Below are positions 49,801-55,591 of a stretch of 64,000 nucleotides of DNA, piece by piece. The notes under the pieces are model-generated. The model did not search any database and was not told the DNA's origin. It was given only the letters and a program-made list of their open reading frames with translations. The DNA comes from Rubripirellula amarantea (GTDB lineage: Bacteria > Planctomycetota > Planctomycetia > Pirellulales > Pirellulaceae), in contig NZ_SJPI01000003.1 of NCBI RefSeq assembly GCF_007859865.1, positions 1 through 64,000 on the forward strand, in the 5' to 3' direction. The first letter of the stretch is position 1. The number at the start of each line of letters is the position of its first letter. Both the position numbers and the translations under genes were made by a program.

Positions 49801-52718
49801 TTATCGACAAAGATCGTGCGTCCCAGTGCAGCACCGGCTCGGAAGTTGTTCGAGAACACCAATCGCTGTTCACCCGAGAACATCAGCGACGTACCGTCCA
49901 CCGAAGCGGAAACGCCGGTCTGGGTGCGTTGAGACTGAATCGCATTTCGCAGCGATTGAGCCAATGATCCCGCCGGAGTTGCGATGCCGGAGGTACCGGG
50001 GTTGTAGGCAACAGCAATGTTCCCAGGAATAGCCGTGCCACCAGTCGGAACGAATTCATAAGTCCGCGATATGCCGCTGGCGCTGATGATTTGAAGCGTT
50101 TGACCAGGAGTGACCGCTTGCCCCGATTGAGTGAACTCCATGACTCGGTCGAGCGCACGGGTCTGGAACCAGAAATCATGAACCCCGCCAGCGGATCCAT
50201 CGCCATCGCCGTCAATGATCGTGCCCGGAACGCCGGTTCGCGGGTCATCCAAATCGCGAATCGCGTTTGCTTCGTCGACTCGAGGCTCGAACTTCAAATG
50301 CAGTTCGTATTCACCAGTCGATTCGCCGCCAAATCCAGTTCCGCTGATGGACGGGTCATACGTATTGTTGCCTGACGCCGTGATACCAACGTAGTAAACG
50401 CCATTTGCCAAGTTGGCGATCAGACGGGAATCTTCGCTGAAGTAATCATCGTTGCGAGCGAGTTGGCTGACGCCACCACCGGACAAAGTCACCGAACGTT
50501 GCGACAGTTCGGTTTCCAAGATGCTGTCGGAAGCCTGTCCTGCTGAGATGCTAGCTCGGAAAATAGTTGACGCGATTGGACTGCTGTTGATCGCTGATAC
50601 AAGATCACCTGCCGTGACCGATGCGCTAGCGCTCGCACGTGGCAGATCAACCTGAATCACGTTGGGAACGATGTTGCCCTGAGTATCAAATACTTGACGG
50701 ATCCGAATTTCGTTGTCACCGCTACTGCGATTGGTCAACACAAAGTCGATTCGTGCGTTGTTGCCCGCTTGGCCTGGTGCGATCGCGTCAAAGCGAACCG
50801 CAAGAGGAACTCCTCGACCGAAGTTAGAAGTCCCTGATGCCGAGACCTCTTGGAACAACGTCAACGTCGTGTCGAGCAAACTGGCGTCATCGAGTCGTTC
50901 GGCAAACGTTTCCGCCGTCAGCGTGCCCACACGGTCACGGTCGTCAAGCGAAACTTCGAAACGATACAAGTCAACGTCGGTGCGAACCGGCAGCGCGGAA
51001 ATCGTTTCGCTAAACACCAGACTTTGAATGCCGCCGGATTCACGGAATGCACCTACGTCAAGCGCGGTACTTAGCGAATCGCCTACCGCAAAGAGCGTCA
51101 ACGGAGCAGCACCGACGACGTTGTCGCGCACGACCAAGTCACCGCCCATTCCTGGACCGACATATTCCCAACGCACTCGAATGACTGCACGGACCGCTGG
51201 AGTCGCAGTGACAATATCCTGCAAGTCGTTAACCGTCGGCGAATCACCACCGAAGTTAAAGACCACATTGTTCGAAGCGTCCAACGAGACCGAAAGTCCC
51301 GCGGCGCCGGTGTCGACAAAACTGACCGTACGACCCGAAGCGGATTCACCCACGCCTCGGTCGATGAAGAACACCTTCAACCCTTCGTAGCCGAAATCAG
51401 TCGTCGCTACTGGATTGACCGCCACGTCCGTTGGTGGAAGGATCAAGTCGACTCGTTCGTCGACCGCCGTGCCGATCCGCAATCGGAACGTACCGCCCGC
51501 AGCCGAAACGCCAGCAAATCCGTCGGCATCAGTGCCAAGTTCATTCAAATCATCGGCGAAGAACAATCGCGCCGTGAACGTGGCTGGGTCGTACACAACC
51601 TTATCGGGAAAGTACAACGCATCGTCGGTCGTTCGAACCGTATCTTGCGTGAGCAACAATTGATAGAAGCGTGGATTTTCAGCCGAACGCAAGCTCGGGG
51701 TACCAGTGATCTCAAACCGAACATTTGGATCGGTAGGTGCCACGAAGACTGCACTTGCACTGCCACCGGTCACGGTCGCTTCGAAATCATCAATGTTACT
51801 GATTGCCGACGCGATTCCGGCGAACGACGTGCCGACCGGATAGGTAACCGTCAACGTTCGCGCATCTTCGTCGAACGCTGCGGTAGCGTTGCCAGCGGTT
51901 CCTGCCGCCGTAAAGATCACTTGAACATCGTCAAACGAGCGGCCAACGAAGTCAGCAGCGATCGTAATTTGCTGACCACCAATACTGATCACACCACCGG
52001 CAGCCTCGTCCTCGACAAACAGCGGATCCTCGTTGAAGTAAACGACGATCTCATTGCGATTTTGAGTTAGCGACCCGTCTTCGTTTCGAATAACAGGCTG
52101 GGGCACAACCGATTCAATCTGCGCTCCCAAACGCAGTTCGAACTTCGTTGTTTCGATTCGTTTGCCATCGACGCTTGGCTGGAAGAATTCGCCATCAAGA
52201 TTGCGAAGTCCCGTCACACCCAAACCGTCATCATCAAAACCGAAGACTTCAGCCTTGTACAAATCGTTTTGCAGCGGTTCCGCAAAACGGACCACAACTT
52301 CGTTCGTGACATTATCACCAAGGGAGACCAACCCCGGTTCGATCCGGATGTCGTCTGCGGTATCGAGCAACCCATCGTCGCCGGCGCGCGTGATCCGAAT
52401 CCCACCAAGAGTTGCTTCATCAATTTGCTGGTCTTGGTCAAACCGGAACGTCAACGCGCGAGGAGCTACGTCACGAACCGAGTTATTGACAATCAGGTCA
52501 CCTTCGTTGGGCTGGATCCCGATCAACTGGGGCCCCGCAAGAAGTTGACGCGACTCCAGCGTCTCTAGCAAATGACGGCGTTTGTTCACGCTTCGTTGAG
52601 CACGTCGCTCTCGCTCGGTTCGGCGCGTCTGTGGGGGAATGCTCTGTTTTGAAACCAGGGCGTCCTGTGAGACGGCGTCGTTTGATACCGAGGTATTATT
52701 TCGCTTACGCGAGGTCAT
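34842..52718 (-). CDS. Giant LExR-x-LL surface protein with dockerin (5958 aa)
   Basis: The ATG at 52718 follows an AAGG about 10 bases upstream. The N-terminus (1-62) is basic, with no signal-peptide-like stretch, and ends in LETLESRQLLAG (51-62), a LExR-x-LL variant. Approximate order: SbsA/Ig-like (62-190), PPC-like (540-810), a DUF1565-like start (IFVDKTASPNADG, about 963) and long beta-helix (about 1000-1740), PPC-like domains (1745-2600), beta-helix with a further PPC-like segment (about 2900-3500), Ig-like, FEF-type repeats (about 4050-4715), a GDLP segment plus GEVED (about 4760-5066; QVWIDFN equivalent LEAWIDFNADGDF), about five cadherin-like modules (5070-5750), and a type I dockerin with DVNADGKISAIDAL and DVDGNGRVTSLDAL (about 5767-5843). 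The order matches the downstream giant, so they are tandem paralogues that differ mainly in repeat number. Confidence 0.93.
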   Translation of the reverse strand: MTSRKRNNTSVSNDAVSQDALVSKQSIPPQTRRTERERRAQRSVNKRRHLLETLESRQLLAGPQLIGIQPNEGDLIVNNSVRDVAPRALTFRFDQDQQIDEATLGGIRITRAGDDGLLDTADDIRIEPGLVSLGDNVTNEVVVRFAEPLQNDLYKAEVFGFDDDGLGVTGLRNLDGEFFQPSVDGKRIETTKFELRLGAQIESVVPQPVIRNEDGSLTQNRNEIVVYFNEDPLFVEDEAAGGVISIGGQQITIAADFVGRSFDDVQVIFTAAGTAGNATAAFDEDARTLTVTYPVGTSFAGIASAISNIDDFEATVTGGSASAVFVAPTDPNVRFEITGTPSLRSAENPRFYQLLLTQDTVRTTDDALYFPDKVVYDPATFTARLFFADDLNELGTDADGFAGVSAAGGTFRLRIGTAVDERVDLILPPTDVAVNPVATTDFGYEGLKVFFIDRGVGESASGRTVSFVDTGAAGLSVSLDASNNVVFNFGGDSPTVNDLQDIVTATPAVRAVIRVRWEYVGPGMGGDLVVRDNVVGAAPLTLFAVGDSLSTALDVGAFRESGGIQSLVFSETISALPVRTDVDLYRFEVSLDDRDRVGTLTAETFAERLDDASLLDTTLTLFQEVSASGTSNFGRGVPLAVRFDAIAPGQAGNNARIDFVLTNRSSGDNEIRIRQVFDTQGNIVPNVIQVDLPRASASASVTAGDLVSAINSSPIASTIFRASISAGQASDSILETELSQRSVTLSGGGVSQLARNDDYFSEDSRLIANLANGVYYVGITASGNNTYDPSISGTGFGGESTGEYELHLKFEPRVDEANAIRDLDDPRTGVPGTIIDGDGDGSAGGVHDFWFQTRALDRVMEFTQSGQAVTPGQTLQIISASGISRTYEFVPTGGTAIPGNIAVAYNPGTSGIATPAGSLAQSLRNAIQSQRTQTGVSASVDGTSLMFSGEQRLVFSNNFRAGAALGRTIFVDKTASPNADGSLELPFNNISNSAVANAFSAALPGDIVRIVGNGGADFDITTEDDNFSYQIGVSNVGGSTLEDGRQMEVPEGVTTMIDAGAVFKLRNARIGVGSSTVQTSRSGGALQVLGTPRLVQLSAQGDVVDTTLLGDEDTTGLGYEDGSVIFTSLRDRNADTPAAGNGAQAAPGDWGGIVFRRDLDSAQGLSDLEDQGIFLQLVNHAEIRYGGSSNIVIDSNQVQINPITIDGLRPTISYSEIYFSQDAALSATPDSFKEESYQSPVFQRAGEFTADYDRVGPNIYRNLLLDNSINGMFIRSGSDAEGNPRTLTVAGRFDDTDVVHYLASNLIVEGTPGGPIADGVRPSLENVSARQIGGGALDASTSAGNPNYEYRMTFVDSNGFESLATSNAETFQFEIMDNNSSLELFGLPVVDSNSDYLSRRLYRAEIRDASGNLVPAGSRQYVLVAELDGSTTTYLDDGEQLSGVLDLTRSGVRGRLDGSLVMDPNLVVKLRGSRIEIGPDAQLLAEGVQRNPIILTSSLDDRFGAGGTFDTNFDNGTAAGAAVPDRGDWAGIYAAPGANVSLDYTTIAFGGGLSLLEGSSTVGIAPLELHNATARVTNSRFEFNDSGQGGSADPTLGGLEVNAPSIIFVRDSQPIVVGNEFVDNRGSLININNGSLTADSNTDFGRQTGSSDQIIGLNDNRGPLIRRNAYDVVPADDPDDRQVSAIEIVGGGVLTQSLVFDDTDIVHVVSESLVVGNQSTGGGLRLISRGDESLVVKLTGSGNANSPTDGTGITATGSVSSDPNRIGGSVQIIGRPGAPVVLTSIADDTVGAGRSINGEQFTDTNGDSFGSRPTPNDWRSVLIDQYSNDRNVDVVLEQELPTAIAPGANAEFGKAEVLGELAPNQFSSDDVRRLGFEVEGFLSSPTDVDTYTFKGTPGTEVWIDVDGTSFSLDTVIEVLDANGNLLARSDNSAAEVAGISEIAIFDSSVAGIVTPLATGVFATATDVGSTNPLDAGIHLRLPGVVTAGAPASTYGFRIRSASTDPNDSTGGLTFGAYKVQVRLQQEQESPGSVVRYSDIRYANNGVHVRGLPGSSPLLGEAQENESVVAPTIPDDPLSFETAEVISDTLTQNGAFYASNDQIEPQGYFTDSEQPFARPQNLGNLAYNKNNVISVGGSLQNDFFGGAFNDANDIDFYQVDINPNDFGLTQFPSAIFDIDYADGYANRPDTRLSIFYDPDGEGNPQPAHLVYIGSASNVAEDQPSPGASNGLIEQLSRGSMTTNDPLIGPVAVREGTYYIAVTSEGVLPTELTEEILLRVEPIDSLARIVEDRVDNSVPLTDVQIPELFPNAAIAASQFSVSGLQANERGHGDPRLFAEPGALIPEFGLPGGDIPSTLAGALDVRSLPFSLSYDVNIGTQAVTQFGQTAVRQNSSNVIPHVSIQGSLSSLLDTADVYTFDITAPNTRVVFDIDDGFDPSIGPYDTDVDTVFQGNILPSVDLSFGLINLTTNVITTITDSAPQDGAFGSNSASASDPTFGALSPDSPDPFFDQLFNPGQYAVVVYPAGSTLALDDTTGEVVITPNDVADDDGYSFGDYELHVSITDGDTSLTGLVNDSLYYNPATATADGNLASNLFDLSNYSAADLPNFYFNYQYSPGAGDAVTYTITSYSDATRATEVNQVVSSSEFVGDGQWRQAVVDLGGFAGEEFIEVSFQYTRAGGTGQGLFLDDFIIGFAERGEEVFNADPGDHSFTGAGTGTGGKYQLEVRRGTEYATNVGGTKSLLRSFDTNARHDEAITILAPSGQQVADAAAGLTDGLIFEVSDQTVTQKFQFVVDGVGGTQFDAIPVRISATDTSAQVGNRIRAAIGLAGLLDVEAAPSSGNSLTGSSDNRINLFGATGGSFAVLNQFSDDPGTGVPLATSGGQVTLSAVVFRGTGDENYLRTQGQVIIEQNRVSDARAIGIWNEAGDRDTDTEDLRIVGENLIVPQEPFFGSVAEPYLPDYRDDYFGSFFGGYNPYLNLPEVGNPAQGAVRNLPEDNDFVLGGLAPGIVIRNNVVDQAGFTGVKVDGDPRPIVISSIFEGIDGLPIPDGYTFAIDAGGTRVVFEFEDVADVDLPSGGSAGAAGNGYHDGHVPIFYRHPDGMSPAAYYNSTDVPTGDDPRNQPYSSIELMTAIHTAIQGSILVTNGLVELVDTAIGPDPFQRNRALEVEGYLVDRGGAGTAFAQANAATFPNAAVYVYGASAIYDSGRFLRPATVSTPGGYGGLNFSLAPISDAVQPVTQIVNNTIYGSDGVEAQFAEAANREGDDLLAGAIDTKIGRSHTGPYVDTADLAAVSNGVANSDVDFFKVELVVGDRLIVDIDTPNSNVDSVLQLFNADGERIFIGIDDDGNPTTFVEDGTAPDHLEPLSTPFSVTTNAGGQAGGNVSDFVDANDADPFLDYTALETGTYYVAVSQSGNLDFNPIEIAGRTGGSDTAGDGEYTIGIQTYAPRSFVMSLDNGFELNGAAAGPITDGGTKAAALIGTTFTVTQIPDFPNGVPAQPANAVQTVGNQITFEFTDLAANTLILPNGNVNVPLLVDGTNGYRVPSIMRAIQEAVRGLQDPIDDIDIPTIPNHEDGNGPFGRSGPIKRATATALGGISGDNSGIINLQDRGGMPHYTSGFLTDFGNGFGHDRHEDLPDREGNVIPQGTLTDGDGTTELYVLWENIAEIHLSQEAINAGLKLTPNEQDPLYPLIQNTPPIPELGFARDADQLLIENGILATTGASPTIMNNVVVNAHQSIVAEETSYYGFGKRVVNTFDANIKPSEVILVGNAYQYDEPRNTLIRYDVSFNIEIENPFDVVDISTSTDDVTGSTNIVSEASDFNYLINNDDVLLRNPAGNDFRPDIGSIIIDAGISELISRDSLNSALQSVGIRSSNVTAPARDVDGVLRADEPNVAPPGGLGPNPFVDRGAVELADFLGPVATFDSPKDNDASGIDRDPAVSFLAFDDGTFAEFRIQLQDLGDASDPFIGSGIDDTTVSVPAIDGLRKRGANVLLFEDGRLLEEGINYTFSYDETRNVITLRPLAGIWSNESAYHIELNNQDRSVVLVPESSQVSDGDRVEITDLNGGTFVFEFEAGYSLFVPEPITLVVPQVGTNSGGVRDGDLFTIYDGVNPPIVFELNNDGTTLPGTIPVLLTTQPTPADADALETYLAQIAANVAAAIQSQVEAGNLDADVRVIDNTVVVGTEPGATAVTSSGGLQQLSRTLALNLPAVDIGTVGGIADGDTFTISNGEVTTTFEFNYAGTLSNGSNVEIPLTVGDTPAQAAITIRDTVAQAPLGLTPMLFASSPTSVFLNLPEDGTAVVNQGQLQVVGLSRTPNDGDTLRVTPNDGGPEYVLELNRTDERNANGDIEPDEPLEPNVAVDLTRATTATELAGRIANALQGLPPVGGLVLSEIRPIPGGGLSIGGEEGLVLGTAGTSIEVLGEPSVTGSTTIEVFGPLLLTLPLVGETGIATGSVLVLQDQLGQDVVFEFRNDSQPIATNVPGAIPVNYPAFTNSDVVRDALRDAINAATIGIVAVDAGPGRLSLGRITDQRVSLAGGTFGGVVAPGLPNASLRRGIVTDGEVLTIAQGTISVNYEFQAANGGGSVTPGNIPVNFTAGSTVADIAVALAAAINNNKNGLSVNAVASVDDTGAFTGQVELNDRPGTIVTVAGNGNLFIQGVPGGATPIRISPSFSATEIKEALINAIASLDQSDRPASERITATDRGGSSFFVTGATSFSGPVESYSLPAIADLAGNPLRANRSDNTTAFTLLLPTVGLDFGDLPDPVAGVNGRYPTRLASDGARHVVTNDLKLGQYIDVNGDGVSTPGADGDDLSITISSVGTLFTTRLDGSAAEIIINSGTVDPRLRDGDLITINTGVSEATLEFDINGRFDEDNFAISPADPTSSASIAAAIVAAIAESPLDPARVSSTSSTVRVDSDDEDGVIFTSTTNPDGILNAGVAMPIEVGVTGAGVLEAWIDFNADGDFDDPGEQIIPVSSDPALADRRSELCPVNLADAPSNIFSDTGSVSTRSFCIVVPPTTAAPTQPVNTYARFRVSREGNLSPTGLALSGEVEDYQIRLLPGLPPTLTNAQANRTFTTQEDRQLQALDDTGNATTSPNDNGLLAGIVDSDGDNVEIFAEDTGERTILTAAGNPAGVLDLSSDGRFTFLPEADFNGTVTFAARVTDKKPLDPSSELVSSRPVSVTINVTPVNDPPIALVNDVIVTRTINEDEIQYFDIEDGAIIIDGQPADGLIGDKYAAGPVNEGTQPLVIRSVTSSRGTNQSSLGGIVNILDGGTRIEYIPPADYNGAVPDTFNYVVADIPAEGVLGEEAAKLGTVTISINPVNDAPRPRDDSFQGQEDVVLLIPINGTAAAPGILDNDTAGPLDETQPPNNQTISLVTNQFPITTNQGGTVTIQNGQLRYQPPGLFSGIDTFEYQISDSLGEVGSATVSVNLSGVNNNPRFIGINGNANVNSITRDESKNQAERDDFNLSTWFSDPEGDALTYSVVSDNPSVAQVSLNDSSLRLTYPPFAFGQASLTVVATDPSGASATVVIPVTVTNTPDPPELISTLNPLTGSEALGEAAGLVTADLGGVFRDRDNEPLTYSVLELDGVVNPSAAAIAAHPLVDSITFDGNQLRIVLKPNQSGTAQISIAASDGSSQVSDSFQLVITPTPDAPIARNDSYFVPVGSSLQIINPASGLLRNDSDADNDAIRVDLSTVAGGAVPGLVEINEDGTFTYQNDTGTVGESFTFTYRLLDATGTPSNTATVTFTLNQSRYQNPIADMTQDVNADGKISAIDALRIINFLNRRLVNGGTNFVPTSEIGAPPPDFYDVDGNGRVTSLDALRVVNRLAEINNRVLNPSAEGEFVASSITDSPLATLAATSVTSSYASAGVVGLPSRQVEQTEESVSLSVDNVRDSLMANGFEISSATNEIAVESFEADEPAPSSTEGVDEALTSLFDDLDVSAAMLGDD
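38570..40580 (-). repeat. FEF-type repeat array of the 5958-aa protein
   Basis: At least six modules with DGDxFTIxxGxxxxTFEF…GxxxVPLxxGxTxAxxAxxIxxA can be read, for example starting SDGDRVEITD, RDGDLFTIYDG, ADGDTFTISNGE, NDGDTLRVTP and TDGEVLTIAQG. They correspond to the arrays at 20720-21965 and 24600-26895 in the paralogue. Function unknown. Confidence 0.65.
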
Positions 52719-53280
52719 AGACCGAACCTTAGTTGGGATGCTGGGGAAAACGCTGACCGGTAAACCAGGAAGTCAACCGACGTGAATTTTTCCATGCGAA
52801 GGGTTGTGTAAGTGATCTTCAATCCGACCGCTGATTAGTCGAACGAAGGGGATAAGGACGATGGGTGAGGAGTCGCGTTCCAAAAGCCGAGCGCGCAGCC
52901 CGGGCCGGTGAAACACAGTCGCCGAGTATAGTTAGGGGCCAAATTCCCGCAAACGATTGACACTAGGGTTCCTTCACAGAGTGGTTCGTTGGCGACCAGC
53001 ACTGCCGATCGTACCGGCAATACCGGCGACTTCCTCGCACCTCACTCAAAAACACCCTCAACAGAGGGGCATCAAGATCGGCACATTCCGCACCCGCGCG
53101 TGGACCTTTGGACGGCTAGAGTGCCGAAAAGTTCCCCCGCAGAGAGGTCACAGCTTAATTTGCAGGCAACTTCCCAAGAACCCCGGTTACGGCTCCCAGG
53201 AACAATTGCACACCGATAAGCGGGGGTTGGGATCTGTTAAACTCGCACGGCCTTGCCCAACTCCCCAAACCCCCGGCCGC
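52719..53280. other. Divergent intergenic region between giant gene and PhoD-like gene
   Basis: 562 bases without a convincing gene. The plus-strand frame of the PhoD-like protein stays open back to 52957, but those 108 codons precede a clear signal peptide and look non-coding. The region should hold promoters for both flanking genes. The one shared element I see is at 52921-52931. Confidence 0.5.
52921..52931 (-). promoter_or_regulatory. Candidate -10 element upstream of the giant gene
   Basis: On the minus strand this reads CTATACTCGGC, containing TATACT. The identical 11-mer lies upstream of cysD (60921-60931), also on the minus strand. It would imply a leader of about 200 bases for the 5958-aa gene. 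No good -35 box was seen. Confidence 0.35.
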
Positions 53281-55134
53281 ATGTTGCCCGCCCAAAAAAC
53301 AACCTTCGCTGTTCTGTTCGCTTTGCTGACCTGCTCGACCGCGATTTGCCAACCGCCGATGCGAGATCCCATCCGGCTCACCCATGGTCCAATGCTTGGT
53401 TTGGCTACCGATCAAAGCGTTCGAATTTGGGCTCGAACATCCGATCCGGGCGAATTTTTCGTCCAGTACGGTACCGCCCCCAATCGCCTGAACCGGCTCA
53501 GCGACCCCGCACGGACTTCCATTGAGCACGATAACACGGGTTCGTTGACCCTGTCGGGACTAGTCGCTGATACGAAGTACTACTACCAAATTCAGGTCAA
53601 CGATCGGCCCCATGGATTGCCTGGATCTTTTCGTACGCTTCCCAGTCAAAGCGAATCGGTGCATCCGACTCTCAATCCCGATGGCCTTTTCAACTTCCGT
53701 TTTCAGATCGGTTCCTGTGCCAACCAGAATCCCCTGCACGGGGGCGGGCATCGAGCAACGACCTACGAACACCTCAACGAAAATTGGGCTGATAAGGTCA
53801 ATTTCCACATCATGAACGGTGATTGGCTGTACGAAGAACTTCGCGATTATCCGGCCGAGGCTTGGCGATTGGTCCAGGGAATCGAAAAGCTACCAACCAT
53901 CGTCGAAACCGCGCCCACGATTGTTGGGGTGTGGGAAAACTACAAGCTATACCTCGATCGCGGCGAGGCTTTATCGCGATGGCATCGGCACGTCCCTAGC
54001 TTGTTCACCTTCGATGACCATGAACTGGTGAACGATATTTGGGGCGCGGGTGAAGCCGGCAAGAGGCATCGCCGAACGGTTTTTCGCGACATTGGAACCC
54101 AAGCTTGGTTTGACTACCTGGGTTGGGCGAATCCGATGACGCACGATCAACCTGTCCATTTCGGCAAAGCCAAAATGGTCGCGGGTAGCGATGTCTTAGA
54201 AGACACCCAAACCGACTTCACAAAGCTTCCGCTGGATCAAATGCTTAATCTTCACGTCCACTGGGGCACGCCCGCGGCAGGCCTCAACGACATGAACTTC
54301 GATAACAACGATGGCAACGCCAACTCGTATGTTTACGACATTGCCGAAGTCCTAGACGCTCATCACATTCGATTGCACATGCCAGCGAAGTCCAACGACG
54401 ACAACGTGGCATACTCTATTGGTCGTCGTAGTTACGGCAGTTATCGCGTCGCGAACTGCGAATTCTTTATCATCGATACGCGAGGCGATCGTGATATGCA
54501 TGACGTCCGCGATCGAGCCAAAGCCGGCGTTTCTATGCTAGGGAAGCCTCAGCGTGATTGGTTGCTGCGCAGCATGAAAGCCAGCGACGCAGACTTCTTC
54601 TTCGTGATTTCATCGGTCCCCTTCATGATCCCGCACAGCGGTGCCGGCGGGTTTGAAGCCGACGCGGCAAATAAGGAAGAGGCCTGGACCGGCTTTTATG
54701 ACGAGCGGGAAAAACTGATCGACGCATGGTCACAAATGGGCAAGAAAGTCTTTGTCATGACGGGTGACCTGCACAACAGTTTCGCTGTGAAGGTCACCGA
54801 CAACATTTGGGAGTTCTGCTGCGGACCGCACAACAGCGTCAACCATGTCCCCGAGCTTGACGAAAGCGATCGCCCGGCGACAGGGAAATGGAAGTTTGGC
54901 CCTCGCGAGGTCGACATCCGCTGGAGCAGCTATGTGCTTGCCGACTTGCCTCGACTTGAACGCCTGTACCCACATTTTTGCGTCGTCCAGGTCAACAACG
55001 TCTTCAACATGCCACAGAAACTCGGCGGCAAGCGACTTGTTGCCTATCCCCATCCCCAAGTCATCTTCCAATATTACGATGGGCGAAGTGGCGAACTTGC
55101 CTATGCCGAGGCAATTTCGCTTGATCGAGAATAA
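53281..55134 (+). CDS. Secreted PhoD-like alkaline phosphatase/phosphodiesterase
   Basis: The ATG at 53281 gives a typical signal peptide (TTFAVLFALLTCSTAICQ, residues 7-24) and 617 residues, normal for the PhoD family. The upstream open frame to 52957 is rejected. An N-terminal Ig-like domain (about 33-120, GPMLGLATDQSVRIWART) precedes the metallophosphatase core. Metal-site motifs are visible: GSCANQ (144-149), NGDWLYEE with D181, FDDHE (244-248), and GDLH (495-498). The family hydrolyses phosphate mono- and diesters in the periplasm or outside the cell using Ca and Fe. Insertions around residues 290-380 make it a divergent member. No Pho box was recognised. The DUF952 gene follows after 100 bases on the same strand. 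Confidence 0.88.
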   Translation: MLPAQKTTFAVLFALLTCSTAICQPPMRDPIRLTHGPMLGLATDQSVRIWARTSDPGEFFVQYGTAPNRLNRLSDPARTSIEHDNTGSLTLSGLVADTKYYYQIQVNDRPHGLPGSFRTLPSQSESVHPTLNPDGLFNFRFQIGSCANQNPLHGGGHRATTYEHLNENWADKVNFHIMNGDWLYEELRDYPAEAWRLVQGIEKLPTIVETAPTIVGVWENYKLYLDRGEALSRWHRHVPSLFTFDDHELVNDIWGAGEAGKRHRRTVFRDIGTQAWFDYLGWANPMTHDQPVHFGKAKMVAGSDVLEDTQTDFTKLPLDQMLNLHVHWGTPAAGLNDMNFDNNDGNANSYVYDIAEVLDAHHIRLHMPAKSNDDNVAYSIGRRSYGSYRVANCEFFIIDTRGDRDMHDVRDRAKAGVSMLGKPQRDWLLRSMKASDADFFFVISSVPFMIPHSGAGGFEADAANKEEAWTGFYDEREKLIDAWSQMGKKVFVMTGDLHNSFAVKVTDNIWEFCCGPHNSVNHVPELDESDRPATGKWKFGPREVDIRWSSYVLADLPRLERLYPHFCVVQVNNVFNMPQKLGGKRLVAYPHPQVIFQYYDGRSGELAYAEAISLDRE

Positions 55135-55234
55135 GTTTTCGCGATCAACTCTTTGCGATGAACTCGTAGCGACCAGTCGCCGCTACCAATTCTCTCGCAT
55201 CCCCATCCTACGTTTTCCGTACCTTCGAACTGTC

Positions 55235-55543
55235 ATGAACCCAGCTTTCATCTACAAGATTTTGCCCCGCACAGAATGGGAAACCGCGAAGAAGCAGGGT
55301 GCGTTTCGCGGCTGCGGCATTGACCTTACCGATGGGTTCATTCACCTGTCTTCGGCTGATCAATACGCGTCAACTTTGCAGCTTCATTTTGCTAACCAAA
55401 CGGACTTGATAAGGGTTGCCGTCGATGGCGAACGCTTAGGCGATGCGTTGAAGTGGGAAGAATCAAGAGGCGGCGAACTATTTCCGCACGTCTACGGTGA
55501 GATTCCTATGTCCGCAGTCGTTAGCGCTGCGCAGATCAACTAG
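55235..55543 (+). CDS. DUF952 family protein
   Basis: The ATG at 55235 gives 102 residues, the usual size of DUF952 proteins (about 110). Family features are IYKILPRTEWETAKKQG near the N-terminus, the central DGFIHLSSADQ, and the C-terminal LFPHVYGEIP. The function of the family is not established; the fold is described as small alpha/beta. The longer open frame back to 54845 overlaps the PhoD-like gene and is not coding. It is probably cytoplasmic. Confidence 0.85.
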   Translation: MNPAFIYKILPRTEWETAKKQGAFRGCGIDLTDGFIHLSSADQYASTLQLHFANQTDLIRVAVDGERLGDALKWEESRGGELFPHVYGEIPMSAVVSAAQIN

Positions 55544-55581
55544 ACTCTTGGCTCTCGGCATTTTTGTTCGCCTCGTCGCTT

Positions 55582-55585
55582 GGAG
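55582..55585 (+). promoter_or_regulatory. Ribosome binding site of the GntP-family gene
   Basis: GGAG lies 6 bases before the ATG at 55592. It supports that start over the in-frame TTG at 55580. Confidence 0.55.
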
Positions 55586-55591
55586 CCCTGG

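Noticed and set aside
13178-52718. Long repetitive stretches considered as CRISPR or DNA satellite
   Set aside because: The repetition is at protein level with low DNA identity and irregular spacing; there are no identical spaced repeats.
52957-53280. 108-codon extension of the PhoD-like protein
   Set aside because: It would bury the clear signal peptide starting at 53281 and has no secretion-like or domain-like sequence.
54845-55234. 130-codon extension of the DUF952 protein
   Set aside because: It overlaps the PhoD-like gene in another frame, and DUF952 proteins start at the position chosen.
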